From the NCBI RefSeq assembly GCF_018502485.1, contig NZ_CP075546.1: a stretch of 64,000 nt of DNA; one strand, written 5' to 3'. Origin of the DNA: Methanospirillum purgamenti (GTDB taxonomy: Archaea; Halobacteriota; Methanomicrobia; Methanomicrobiales; Methanospirillaceae). Below are positions 52,346-60,459 of the stretch, one piece after another. Below the pieces are notes generated by a model, which saw nothing but the letters and a program-made list of their open reading frames with translations, searched no databases and was not told where the DNA came from. Positions within the stretch are counted from its first letter, which is position 1, and every line of letters starts with the position of its first letter. A program made the position numbers and the translations under genes.

Positions 52346-53094
52346 TACTGCTCGCCTCCGAGTTTACGGACAGCATCTTCGGTCCAGAGCGTAAGACGAG
52401 CTGCCTGAGTTCCTGGTGCCAGAAGTTCGACGTTCAGATTGTCAACAAGACACACATCTACACCGGCAAGGTTTCTCGCAGCACGGAGCCGCTCATTTCC
52501 AGTTACGATAAGAATACTCTTTCGCTGTTTATACCGGCGTCCACGAAGTTTTCCACGACCAGCACGAATCTTCCGTGAACGTTCTGCCCGCTCTACATCA
52601 CCATATACTCCGATTGCACGGAGTGCAGCAATGACCTCTTTTGTCTTCTTCAGAGACTCAAATTCTCCTGAAAGAACAAATGGGAGTGAACCGGTAAACA
52701 CATGGCCACGTGATCGGACAAGTTCAGAAGAGAGGGTCGCAGCAATTGCTGAGCGAAGTGCTTTGCGTTTCTCTTTCTGGTTGATATCCCTGACCAGTAT
52801 TTTCTCTACTTTTGGTGGGTGTGCTTCACGCCCGCCTTTTGCCTGTGGAACTTTAGCTGCGCGAGAACTGTTTTTCAGACGTGGAACATGTGAAACACCA
52901 CGACCACTACCCCAACCAACGGCTGATGCAGTAATTCCTGCGTATACATATGCTCCATGTGGCTGATATCGCCGGCTTTGCTGAGCGATAACCGCTTTCT
53001 TGATAAGATCAGGGCGATATTCTGAGCTGAAGACCGGAGGAAGTTCTATCTCGTGGGCAACAGTTCCGGTAAGTGTCAATACCTGTGCTTTCAT
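52345..53094 (-). CDS. rpl4: Ribosomal protein L4
   Basis: A 249-residue L4 (uL4), archaeal L1e/L4 type. YAGITASAVGWGSGRGVSHV, LRSAIAATLSSELVRSRGH and VDVCLVDNLNVELLAPGTQA are diagnostic. It starts 5 bases after the L3 stop. Confidence 0.97.
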   Translation of the reverse strand: MKAQVLTLTGTVAHEIELPPVFSSEYRPDLIKKAVIAQQSRRYQPHGAYVYAGITASAVGWGSGRGVSHVPRLKNSSRAAKVPQAKGGREAHPPKVEKILVRDINQKEKRKALRSAIAATLSSELVRSRGHVFTGSLPFVLSGEFESLKKTKEVIAALRAIGVYGDVERAERSRKIRAGRGKLRGRRYKQRKSILIVTGNERLRAARNLAGVDVCLVDNLNVELLAPGTQAARLTLWTEDAVRKLGGEQ

Positions 53095-53099
53095 TTACT

Positions 53100-54113
53100 T
53101 CACCCCTGCTTGCTCTCCAGGCTCACAAACCCGATTGTGGGTTCACGAATCTTGTGTTCTCCCTGGCGCATAGAGTGTCTGATACGAACAAGACGCTTTG
53201 AAGGCCCTGGAACTGAACCTTTAATGAGGACGTAACGTGCCCGTACCTCTCCATAATTGATAAAGCCGCCTTCCGGTGTAATTTCTGCACCACCTTCTCC
53301 GATTTTGAGAAGGCGTTTGTTAAACTCAGTTCTCTGATGGTATCCCATCTGACCCATCATAGGAACCTGCCATCTGACATGGTGAGGAGTCCATGGTCCG
53401 AGAGTTCCGACATGACGTTCTTTTCCTCCACGGGAGTGTTTTCTCTTCCGAAGGTGGACACCCCACCGTTTTACCGGACCCTGAGTCCCCTTACCTTTCG
53501 TGATGGCAGTAATGTCTGTATATTGACCTACCTTGAAGAGAGACTGGATATCGAAATCCTTCCCCAGCATGGTAAGACCATATTCAAACCGTTCTGTCAT
53601 TGAACCACCATCAATACGGGTTTCCATGAGGTCAGGAACTTTCTTTGGAACACCGGTAAGAACAGAGGGACGTGTGTATGTAAGAGCGAAGATATCGACG
53701 ATTTTATCTGCATCAAGTGCTTCGCGAATCTTCTTTTCAGCCTCGTCACGCTTATAGTTCTTTGGAAGGTTCAATCTCCGGCCAAGTTCTTTGTCAAAGT
53801 TGTCAGCCCAGATCTCTGTCAGGACATGGTTTCCGTAGGTATCATGTCGGTAAACCCTGATAGCGGCAACCCGCATATCTGGCACTTCAATGACCGTAAC
53901 CGGTACCATGATATCCTTTCCTTCATTCGGACTGTGGGCATGATCATCAACCATGATGATATGGGTCATTCCCACTTTGTATCCTGCAAAGCCCTGGAGT
54001 GCAGGTTCTCCCTGGTACGCGGGCCACGCATGATATTTTGGAACAGGGCTTTTCGCTCTCTTCCTTGGGCTATATGCCAGGGAACCCATGCGAGGTCTGT
54101 GAATAGTTGGCAT
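53100..54113 (-). CDS. rpl3: Ribosomal protein L3
   Basis: A 337-residue L3 (uL3) and first gene of the superoperon. MPTIHRPRMGSLAYSPRKRA, QGFAGYKVGMTHIIMVDDH, GKGTQGPVKRWGVHLRKRKH and MGQMGYHQRTEFNKRLLKIG are diagnostic. It is preceded by the long structured leader described at 54250. L3 and its leader are a natural place for autoregulation of the operon. Confidence 0.97.
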   Translation of the reverse strand: MPTIHRPRMGSLAYSPRKRAKSPVPKYHAWPAYQGEPALQGFAGYKVGMTHIIMVDDHAHSPNEGKDIMVPVTVIEVPDMRVAAIRVYRHDTYGNHVLTEIWADNFDKELGRRLNLPKNYKRDEAEKKIREALDADKIVDIFALTYTRPSVLTGVPKKVPDLMETRIDGGSMTERFEYGLTMLGKDFDIQSLFKVGQYTDITAITKGKGTQGPVKRWGVHLRKRKHSRGGKERHVGTLGPWTPHHVRWQVPMMGQMGYHQRTEFNKRLLKIGEGGAEITPEGGFINYGEVRARYVLIKGSVPGPSKRLVRIRHSMRQGEHKIREPTIGFVSLESKQG

Positions 54114-54249
54114 GTATCAATCAGTCCTTCTTTACTGTATCTGGGAACACCCCGATTTCCGGTAGTGCTTCGATGCAGGAAAGAGACACGGGACATGAGC
54201 TGTATATGCGCTTTCGCCATAACTGCTACTTGCCAGAAGACATGACCAG

Positions 54250-54545
54250 ATCTCTCCCTACAACACGGAGTCCCTTTTCGGATATGCAGGGAATCCTGCT
54301 AGAATGAACACTCTCGCGTGTAGACAGATCTTGCCTTTATCTTGCGGCTACCGGTCTCTCGTAAGATGCGTGATCTTTCGGCTTATCCTGTTACCAGGAC
54401 TCGGGCCGCATCGTCCACCCTTGCCGACATCACATCCCACTCTTTCAGCCCATTGCAATTAAAGCAATTTATGACCGCGTCTTGACCGAAAAAAGTCAGA
54501 TTAGGTTCAATTAGATAGTGAGGAGATGAAATCCTTACTATCGAG
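54250..54545 (-). ncRNA. Candidate structured 5' leader of the ribosomal superoperon
   Basis: Between the probable promoter (about 54572-54583) and L3 lie more than 400 bases without a usable reading frame but with strong dyads on the minus strand. (a) 54514-54542: 11-base arms with one mismatch, loop of 7. (b) 54365-54412: GATGC/GCATC enclosing GGC/GCC and TCCTG-GTAA-CAGGA, a GNRA-type tetraloop. (c) 54286-54299: GCAGG-ATTC-CCTGC. (d) 54255-54292: an 8-base arm TCCCTGCA pairing with TGTAGGGA. (c) and (d) share bases and cannot form together. I recognise no known riboswitch, RNase P or SRP RNA motif. It could also be an independent RNA. Confidence 0.45.
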
Positions 54546-54566
54546 GCTTCCCTAATATTCATCAAA

Positions 54567-54590
54567 ATAAGGTATAAATATTTGGCTTCG
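54567..54590 (-). promoter_or_regulatory. Archaeal TATA box for the ribosomal superoperon
   Basis: On the minus strand, CCAAATATTTATACC lies at about 54571-54585, a clear BRE-like and TATA element. It sits just after the stop of the Tfx gene. Transcription would begin near 54548, giving a leader of about 430 bases before L3. Confidence 0.6.
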
Positions 54591-54592
54591 GT

Positions 54593-54997
54593 TTACTCAA
54601 AATAGAGGTCGCCATCATCCTTGAGATATACTTCAATTTTTTCCCGAACCAGCCGAGATTTGTTTTTTTCAGGTATTTCTTCACGAATCCGGTTCATTAA
54701 TTGAATACTATCATATCTGACTTTAATGCCTGCTTTTTCTGCTTCGTCAAAAATCTTCTTTGCTGCTTCAAAAAGGTCTGATCCCTTATCAATTGTGCAA
54801 AGATGACGAGCATCAAGACTATAAAAAAAATCCAGAGTCTCACGCGCTCGTTTGATATTTTCCATGGCAGATTTTTCTATTGTACAGATATTTGCCTTAG
54901 ATGTTCGAATTATATCCGCAATCTGCTGCTGGGTAAGCCCTGCTTTCCGATACCTGAGAACCTCCTTTTGTCTATCAGTGAGTAACCCTTCTTTCAT
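54593..54997 (-). CDS. tfx: Tfx-family DNA-binding protein
   Basis: A 134-residue regulator with an N-terminal sigma-factor-like helix-turn-helix: LLTDRQKEVLRYRKAGLTQQ then QIADIIRTSKANICTIEKSA. Tfx of Methanothermobacter binds downstream of the promoter of the molybdenum formylmethanofuran dehydrogenase operon; homologues are found throughout methanogens. The C-terminal part (EAAKKIFDEAEKAGIKVRYD) matches the family extension. I chose the ATG at 54997 with AGGTGA upstream; the frame opens at 55048. It is adjacent to mtd and to the ribosomal operon, but its targets here are not visible. Confidence 0.88.
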   Translation of the reverse strand: MKEGLLTDRQKEVLRYRKAGLTQQQIADIIRTSKANICTIEKSAMENIKRARETLDFFYSLDARHLCTIDKGSDLFEAAKKIFDEAEKAGIKVRYDSIQLMNRIREEIPEKNKSRLVREKIEVYLKDDGDLYFE

Positions 54998-55119
54998 ACA
55001 CTCACCTATGAACATATAAATTAAAACAGGTTTCGTTAACCTGGTCAATAAAACAGAAAGGTTAATGGAAAATATCCTATCTGTTTAAAAAAAATTACTA
55101 TCCGCGCCATTTCAGGTTT

Positions 55120-55166
55120 TTTGACAAAAAACGATTTCACAATATTTATTATGATATTTTGTCAAA
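55120..55166. promoter_or_regulatory. Inverted repeat bracketing the mtd TATA box
   Basis: TTTGACAAAA (55120-55129) and its exact complement TTTTGTCAAA (55157-55166) flank 27 bases that contain the AT-rich TATA region (AATATTTATTATGATAT). A protein bound to both arms would enclose the promoter. GAGGTG then precedes the mtd ATG at 55194. Confidence 0.55.
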
Positions 55167-55193
55167 GTATCGTTGAACACACAGAGGTGTAGT

Positions 55194-56036
55194 ATGGTTG
55201 TAAAAGTAGGAATTGCAAAACTCGGAAATATTGCCAGCGGTGTAATGGCAGAACTTCTCCTGGATGAGCGTGCAGACCGTGAAGATATGCAGACATTCAT
55301 GGCAACATCCGGAACCAAACTTCAGCCAGAAGATATCGACCGTGTTGTCACAAACATGAAAGCATGGGGCCCGGACTTCTGTATCGTTGTCTCTCCAAAT
55401 GGAGTTCTTCCAGGACCAAAGGGAGCACGTGAAGCACTTGGAGCAGCAGGCATTCCCTGTGTCGTCATCACTGACGATATCACCACCAAGAAAGAAGAGT
55501 GGGAAGCACTCAAGGCAAGCGAATTTGGATACATCATCATGAAGGGTGACTCCATGATTGGTGCACGCCGTGAATTCCTTGACCCCATCGAAATGGCAGA
55601 CTACAACGGTAACCTTATCAAAGTGCTCTCCATTACCGGCGCTTTCCGCAAACTCCAGGTTGCACTCGATGAAGTAATCGACCAGGTAAAAGCTGGAAAG
55701 AAGGGCAAAGACCTTGCTCTCCCGAAGATTGTCATGTCTTCAGACAAGGCCGTTGAAGGAGAATTCAGCAACCCCTACGCATATGCAAAAGCACGCGCAG
55801 CATATGAAATTGCACAGGCAGTTGCCGGAGTCAATGTTAAGGGTTGTTTCATGACCAAAGGGTTTGAAAACTATACTCCGATTGTTGCATCCGCACATGA
55901 GATGATGCGCCAGGCAACGCTCCTCTGTGATGAAGCACGTGAGATGGAAAAGGCAACTGATGCAGTGATCCGGAAACCACACAAGAATGACGGTACCCGG
56001 GTTGCAAAGAAGACCCTCATCAGCAAGCCAGAGTAA
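55194..56036 (+). CDS. mtd: F420-dependent methylenetetrahydromethanopterin dehydrogenase
   Basis: A 280-residue Mtd, which reduces methenyl-H4MPT to methylene-H4MPT with F420H2 in CO2-dependent methanogenesis. The N-terminus VVKVGIAKLGNIASGVMAEL, SPNGVLPGPKGAREALGAAG, DPIEMADYNGNLIKVLSITG and the end KPHKNDGTRVAKKTLISKPE are diagnostic. I start at the ATG 55194 behind GAGGTG. High G+C-neutral, optimal-looking codon use suggests strong expression. A pair of TTTGACAAAA sites encloses its promoter. Confidence 0.98.
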   Translation: MVVKVGIAKLGNIASGVMAELLLDERADREDMQTFMATSGTKLQPEDIDRVVTNMKAWGPDFCIVVSPNGVLPGPKGAREALGAAGIPCVVITDDITTKKEEWEALKASEFGYIIMKGDSMIGARREFLDPIEMADYNGNLIKVLSITGAFRKLQVALDEVIDQVKAGKKGKDLALPKIVMSSDKAVEGEFSNPYAYAKARAAYEIAQAVAGVNVKGCFMTKGFENYTPIVASAHEMMRQATLLCDEAREMEKATDAVIRKPHKNDGTRVAKKTLISKPE

Positions 56037-56069
56037 ACCCAAAAACGGGTTCCTTTTTTTGAGTGAGTA

Positions 56070-57014
56070 TTAAGATTTATTATTTGTTCGCCACAACATC
56101 CCAATATCTTCAGGCAAGGTCAATATTACTGGTTCCAGATGGAGCTTTTCCATAAAAGCTGTATCCGATGTTGAAAGAGGATTTGGATTAATACGTGCCA
56201 CTATCGTTGCAAAAGAATTAAAATAGCGACGCTCTGATTCTTTTCCGAAAAAGATAGATAAATTCCAGGCACCATTTCCCATATCCTGATAGAAATCAAG
56301 AATTCGAACGAGGTCTTCGGCAAAATCACGAACAACACAACCAAAATCGGTGAGTGTTGTACCAGGCAGAACACATCTGATCTCTTTTTCACCAATCGGC
56401 ACAGGATGGGCATACCAAAAAAGGTTCAATCCATTCAAAAATCGGTCAGAATCAGATTCATGGTCACATAGAACCTTCCACCATGAATAATCATGACGAT
56501 GAAAAAACTCCTCTGAACCATGAAGATATTTCATGGGCAGGGTATCAGGAACTGGATCGGCAAGACCCTGAAGATGAGGATGCGGGAGTGATGCACCTGC
56601 AGAAGGTAGAAAATTCCAGTTGATTGAAACGTATCCAGATTGTTCTTCCAGACTCTCAATTTGCGCAGTAAGCGCATCATGGATCTGCCGGTGTGTGAAG
56701 GTCCGGACCATGTGATCACGAGAAATGACGGTAACTGTATGATATGATGCAAATGGATAGAGGTTGGGAAAGGTAATACTCTCACCGATAATAAGACGTG
56801 AACCATCAGGAAATACCGGAGTGACCGATGTAACAAGGTCTGAACAAAAAGGACAACCTTCAGATGAATATTCCGGGATATCAGGAATTCCTATACCACG
56901 TTTCAATCGTTCTGGACATATCCGGGTTTTCAAACCAGTGAGAGATTCTGTCCTGAACTCAATAAAGCCATTGGCATGTTCTAACCTTCTGCTCTGAAAC
57001 ATCTCAATCTTCAA
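56070..57014 (-). CDS. Galactose-1-phosphate uridylyltransferase-like HIT protein
   Basis: A 314-residue GalT-family nucleotidyltransferase. An N-terminal zinc-type pair is in EGCPFCSDL, the HIT active site is SLPHPHLQGLADP near residue 148, and later His residues sit in WYAHPVPIGEKE. It probably transfers a nucleotide to a sugar-1-phosphate; the exact sugar is not evident. The start is a TTG at 57014, supported by AGGAG just upstream; an ATG four codons in is possible. It lies downstream of mer on the same strand but after a 21-base T tract. Confidence 0.85.
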   Translation of the reverse strand: MKIEMFQSRRLEHANGFIEFRTESLTGLKTRICPERLKRGIGIPDIPEYSSEGCPFCSDLVTSVTPVFPDGSRLIIGESITFPNLYPFASYHTVTVISRDHMVRTFTHRQIHDALTAQIESLEEQSGYVSINWNFLPSAGASLPHPHLQGLADPVPDTLPMKYLHGSEEFFHRHDYSWWKVLCDHESDSDRFLNGLNLFWYAHPVPIGEKEIRCVLPGTTLTDFGCVVRDFAEDLVRILDFYQDMGNGAWNLSIFFGKESERRYFNSFATIVARINPNPLSTSDTAFMEKLHLEPVILTLPEDIGMLWRTNNKS

Positions 57015-57063
57015 ATAACTCCTAAAGAGTATATCTGTGTTTCCAAAGAAAGCAGATTATTGT

Positions 57064-57084
57064 AAAAAAAAAAAAAAAAAAAAA
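57064..57084 (-). terminator. 21-base poly(T) tract behind mer
   Basis: An uninterrupted run of 21 A on the plus strand (T on the mer strand) begins 14 bases after the mer stop. Archaeal RNA polymerase terminates on T tracts, so this should end the highly expressed mer transcript before the GalT-like gene. Confidence 0.75.
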
Positions 57085-57097
57085 TTAGGTATTAAAT

Positions 57098-58084
57098 TTA
57101 CACGACGTATTTACCGAGCAGACGGATAGAGTTGACCATATCCGGACCAAGTGGTGAACCGAAAATAATTTGAGTAACACCAGATTTCAGAAGGTCCTCA
57201 CATTTCTGCTTTACAGTGTCAGGACTTCCTGCGATGGTAAAGGCATCAATGGTTGCGTCGTCAACATTCTCACCTGCAGTCTTGAAATCAAACTTTGCAA
57301 GTGCTGCTTTGATGTTGGCTACCTTGGCGAGATCGAGTCCATGACGCTGAAGGAGTGGTTCTGGAGATCCTGCGGCGATAAATGCTGCAACAATCTTTGC
57401 TGCATTCCGTGCCTTCTTCTCGTTCATGTCAATGGACATTGCAGTGTATGCACCAATATCAAATCCTTTCTTCCCTACCTTTTCACAGGCTGCTTTGATG
57501 ATTGGAATGGCTACATCGAAGTCCTTCGGGTTTGATGCATTAATGAGAGCACCATCTCCGATAGTCCCTGCAAGTTCAAGGACTTTTGGACCCTGTGCTC
57601 CAATGTAAACCGGAATTCCCTTCTTTCCTGGAAGTTGGACACCGGTCAGCTTGGCACCATCGTAGTCAAAGAACTTCATGCCGCTCTTTTTGACTTCTTC
57701 GCCACCCCAGAGTTTGCGCATCTGGACAACTGCTTCTTCCAGACGACCAACCGGCTTATCAGGGCTGATTGCAAGCTTTGGGAGAGTTGAAAGATCACCA
57801 GGTCCAATTCCCATGACAGCACGGCCATCGGAGATCTCATTTAGAGTACATGCAAATGAGGCCATTGCAGCAGGTGTATCAGTGAAAGCGTTCATGATAC
57901 CCGGTCCCATCTTCAGGGTTGTGGTTGCCTGTGCAATTGCGGCAAGTGTCGGGTAGCAGTGACGGTTGTTGTAGTGATTTGTAATCCAGGCAAAATCGAT
58001 GTCTTTTGATTCTGCGAGTTTACAATAATTAACTACTTGTTTGACGGAAATATTTCCCGGAACGAATTCTATTCCATAACTCAA
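57098..58084 (-). CDS. mer: F420-dependent methylenetetrahydromethanopterin reductase
   Basis: A 328-residue bacterial-luciferase-like enzyme that reduces methylene-H4MPT to methyl-H4MPT with F420H2. SYGIEFVPGNISVKQVVNYC opens it, DFAWITNHYNNRHCYPTLA, GPGIMNAFTDTPAAMASF, GRAVMGIGPGDLSTL and PVYIGAQGPKVLELAG are diagnostic. The start codon is TTG (58082-58084) behind GAGGTG. With mtd it gives two consecutive steps of the C1 pathway in the same neighbourhood, read in opposite directions. Confidence 0.98.
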   Translation of the reverse strand: MSYGIEFVPGNISVKQVVNYCKLAESKDIDFAWITNHYNNRHCYPTLAAIAQATTTLKMGPGIMNAFTDTPAAMASFACTLNEISDGRAVMGIGPGDLSTLPKLAISPDKPVGRLEEAVVQMRKLWGGEEVKKSGMKFFDYDGAKLTGVQLPGKKGIPVYIGAQGPKVLELAGTIGDGALINASNPKDFDVAIPIIKAACEKVGKKGFDIGAYTAMSIDMNEKKARNAAKIVAAFIAAGSPEPLLQRHGLDLAKVANIKAALAKFDFKTAGENVDDATIDAFTIAGSPDTVKQKCEDLLKSGVTQIIFGSPLGPDMVNSIRLLGKYVV

Positions 58085-58368
58085 GGTCTACACCTCAATT
58101 CTTTATTAACACCCTTTCCGGTAAAAATATTATCATTTGATATTGGGGTTTTTTGGGTTTTTTTGCATCCAAAAACAGAATTCCAAAAATATGAACGTAT
58201 CGGAAAAAAAAATCATAAGAGATTGAGGATGACGCATCGGTTTCTCTTTGATAACCGCACATTATGTCGATATCTCAATATCAAAAAATCAGGAACACTT
58301 GTATCAGATGAACAGAATACATAGTAATCAGGATCCTCTTTGAGCAAATATGGTAGTGATGTAACAAT
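58085..58368. promoter_or_regulatory. Divergent promoter region of mer and the FtsZ-like gene
   Basis: A 284-base AT-rich gap. On the minus strand a TATA-like AATATTTTTACC lies near 58120-58131, appropriate for mer. Runs of T at 58147-58164 and A at 58204-58211 are present. No dyad was found. Confidence 0.45.
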
Positions 58369-59508
58369 ATGAGATTGCTGATGCTCGGCCTTGGAACTGC
58401 AGGGAGTAAAATCGCAGATGCAATAATCAGGCCATCCGGAAGCTCTGCCAGGTGTTCAGATCTTCATGCAATAGCAGTTGATAATGATCCCGATGTTCTC
58501 GAACACCTGCATCATATTGAAGAAGAAGCAAAATTCTATTTTCCAAAGGATGACATTGAAGCTCCTGAACTCCTCACAACACGGTTTACCATCGATGAGG
58601 TGAAAGCAAAACTAAAAAGTTTTGATGTGGGAACGCATGAAGCCATCCTGGTCTGCGCAGGTCTTGGGGGTGGGCTGATAAGTCTCGTGCCCCATCTGGT
58701 TGCAATCATCCGTGAGACTATGTTTGAACCGGTTTTTGCCCTAGTAACTATCCCCGCCGAAGAAGAAGGGGAAACACGCCTTATCAGGGCCATGAAAAAT
58801 CTGCAAATGATTCGGTCTCTCGTAGACGGGGTCATTATTTTTGATAACCAGCTCTGGCTCGATAAAGCTCGTGGAGAACTTACTGACACAACCATGCAGA
58901 GAGGAACAGGAATCTCAGATAAGTTCTGGCTTCCCGGTACTTCAGAAAAGGAAAGTGTCGAACCATATGACCTCGTAAACCGGCATATTGCGCGAAGAAT
59001 CCGATTACTGATTAACGCTGGGGAGGTACAACGAGGAGTGCCACAGACCGTTCTGGATACCCGTGAGATTCTCAACACAATCACCGGAATGTCATTCATC
59101 ACGATTGGTCTTGCTGAAGAAGAACTCCCTGATATGGGTCGGATGGGACTTCTGAAACAAAGAAATGATACTCGGGTAGGCAGACATGAACGGGCTGCAC
59201 GGATTGTCAAACTAGCTGAAAGAGCGGTTTTCCGTGAAATATCAGCATATTGCGATTTTTCCACTGCAAAAAAAGCACTTATTCTCTTATCCGGTCCTGA
59301 AGATGAACTCTCCATGAAAGGATATATGGCTGTCCGAAAATGGATAGATGAAAGCATCGATGGTTTTGAAATGAGATCAGGGGATATTCCGGTGTCACCC
59401 CGAGATGCAAATCGTGTATCAGTCCTCATTGTATTTTCGGGTCTTCGAACAGTTACCAGAGTTCAGGATCTCTATGAACGGTTCGGCCAAAAAGAAAATA
59501 CACGATAA
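58369..59508 (+). CDS. FtsZ/tubulin-superfamily protein with altered GTP loop
   Basis: A 379-residue protein with the start MRLLMLGLGTAGSKIADAII, as in FtsZ and CetZ GTP-binding domains, and AVDNDPDVLEHL. The signature GGGTG[ST]G loop is replaced by ILVCAGLGGGLISLVP near residue 96, and the T7-like region reads TVLDTREILNTITGMSFIT near 225, retaining an Asp. The C-terminal domain has AERAVFREISAYCDFSTAKK. It is likely a divergent CetZ- or FtsZl-like protein. With the altered loop, GTP hydrolysis or polymerisation may differ. Function unknown. Confidence 0.75.
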   Translation: MRLLMLGLGTAGSKIADAIIRPSGSSARCSDLHAIAVDNDPDVLEHLHHIEEEAKFYFPKDDIEAPELLTTRFTIDEVKAKLKSFDVGTHEAILVCAGLGGGLISLVPHLVAIIRETMFEPVFALVTIPAEEEGETRLIRAMKNLQMIRSLVDGVIIFDNQLWLDKARGELTDTTMQRGTGISDKFWLPGTSEKESVEPYDLVNRHIARRIRLLINAGEVQRGVPQTVLDTREILNTITGMSFITIGLAEEELPDMGRMGLLKQRNDTRVGRHERAARIVKLAERAVFREISAYCDFSTAKKALILLSGPEDELSMKGYMAVRKWIDESIDGFEMRSGDIPVSPRDANRVSVLIVFSGLRTVTRVQDLYERFGQKENTR

Positions 59509-59511
59509 TAT

Positions 59512-60459
59512 TCAATCAATTACTTTTGAGAAGGGAATCGTCCCTGCACCTATTTCTGTTCTCACTTTATATCCTGCTTCAGCGGCACATCCAATAGAGT
59601 TCATCCCCGAAAAAGAGACCAGCGATATACGGTGAGGATCAGTTAGAAGATTAAAAATCCTGCCTTTTCCCATGGTAAGGGGGAATCTAAAACCACAATC
59701 CTGCATCTGGCTGATAAGCGACAATCCGCGCTCTTCTGCAGCTCCAGGGATTTGTCTTACGTTAGCAAGTAATAGACCCGATCCCGAGTTTATATATTGA
59801 GTGATTGAAGTTAACCCAGCTCCAATGAAAAGCTGTAATGGATCAACCGTGGAGCCCTGATACCCGATAATGTTCATAAACCTGACAGGATTTTTCTCTT
59901 CAATCTGAATGGTTCCACCATATGCTACTTTAACCGGTATTCCATTATGCTGAAAGACCCCATCCATTGTGATACTGCACACAGTCAGAATGCCGGTATG
60001 TCCGGGAGGAATCCTTTGATCACGGTCAAGAACAGAATACCCGGAGAAAAAACTACAGCCGGCATCTCGTACCATATCAAACATATGAGATACCGGTTCA
60101 ATAATCTCATCTGGGACAATGGTCAGGTTGTATGCAACATCACCTGTTGCAGTAGAGGGATCAAAAGTGCTTCGGAATGCAAGACGCTCAAGTTTCGAGA
60201 TGACAAAACCGATTCGATCATCAACAAGAGCCCGATCGGTCTCCATTATTCCAGACGGTGTGAGAATTCTCCCCTGGTTTCCAACTTTTTCTGTAAATCC
60301 CCGAGTGTCAAGGTACCGGAGATAATATTGGACTGCACGGTCGGTCATCACATATCCCCGCTCTGCCAGTAACTCAGATAAGCGTTTAGCGCCCATGGGT
60401 TCCTGATAATCCTTAAGAATGCGAAGAATTTCGATGTATTTATGTTCGGTCTTTATCAT
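59512..60459 (-). CDS. NrpR-type nitrogen regulator (HTH plus one DUF128 domain)
   Basis: A 315-residue protein. Residues 1-70 form a winged helix (YIEILRILKDYQEPMGAKRL...VMTDRAVQYYLRYLDTRGF); residues about 75-310 form one NrpR regulatory (DUF128) domain with ETDRALVDDRIGFVISKLE, FFSGYSVLDRDQRIPPGHTG, GGTIQIEEKNPVRFMNIIGY and FSGMNSIGCAAEAGYKV. NrpR represses nitrogen-assimilation genes and is released by 2-oxoglutarate in methanogens. The Methanococcus form has two regulatory domains; this one has a single copy. Its start overlaps the dCTP deaminase stop by 4 bases. Confidence 0.88.
   Translation of the reverse strand: MIKTEHKYIEILRILKDYQEPMGAKRLSELLAERGYVMTDRAVQYYLRYLDTRGFTEKVGNQGRILTPSGIMETDRALVDDRIGFVISKLERLAFRSTFDPSTATGDVAYNLTIVPDEIIEPVSHMFDMVRDAGCSFFSGYSVLDRDQRIPPGHTGILTVCSITMDGVFQHNGIPVKVAYGGTIQIEEKNPVRFMNIIGYQGSTVDPLQLFIGAGLTSITQYINSGSGLLLANVRQIPGAAEERGLSLISQMQDCGFRFPLTMGKGRIFNLLTDPHRISLVSFSGMNSIGCAAEAGYKVRTEIGAGTIPFSKVID

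Noticed and set aside
52439..52966. 175-codon plus-strand frame opposite L4
   Set aside because: Antisense to complete L4, with no family similarity.
53966..54220. 84-codon minus-strand frame across the start of L3
   Set aside because: It overlaps the L3 N-terminus in another frame and matches no known protein; L3 is complete.
54114..54545. Possible RNase P RNA or SRP RNA
   Set aside because: None of the conserved RNase P motifs (GAGGAA near the 5' end, ACAGAA near the 3' end) or the SRP helix 8 motif were found on either strand.
54383..54565. 60-codon minus-strand frame in the L3 leader, and short in-frame stretches before L3 that look protein-like
   Set aside because: The pieces are broken by TAA and TAG codons in the same frame and lack start codons. 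Dyad structure explains the region better. A pyrrolysine-type readthrough was considered and dropped for lack of support.
58536..59429. 297-codon minus-strand frame opposite the FtsZ-like gene
   Set aside because: Ser/Arg-rich low-information product typical of an antisense shadow; the plus-strand frame carries recognisable motifs.
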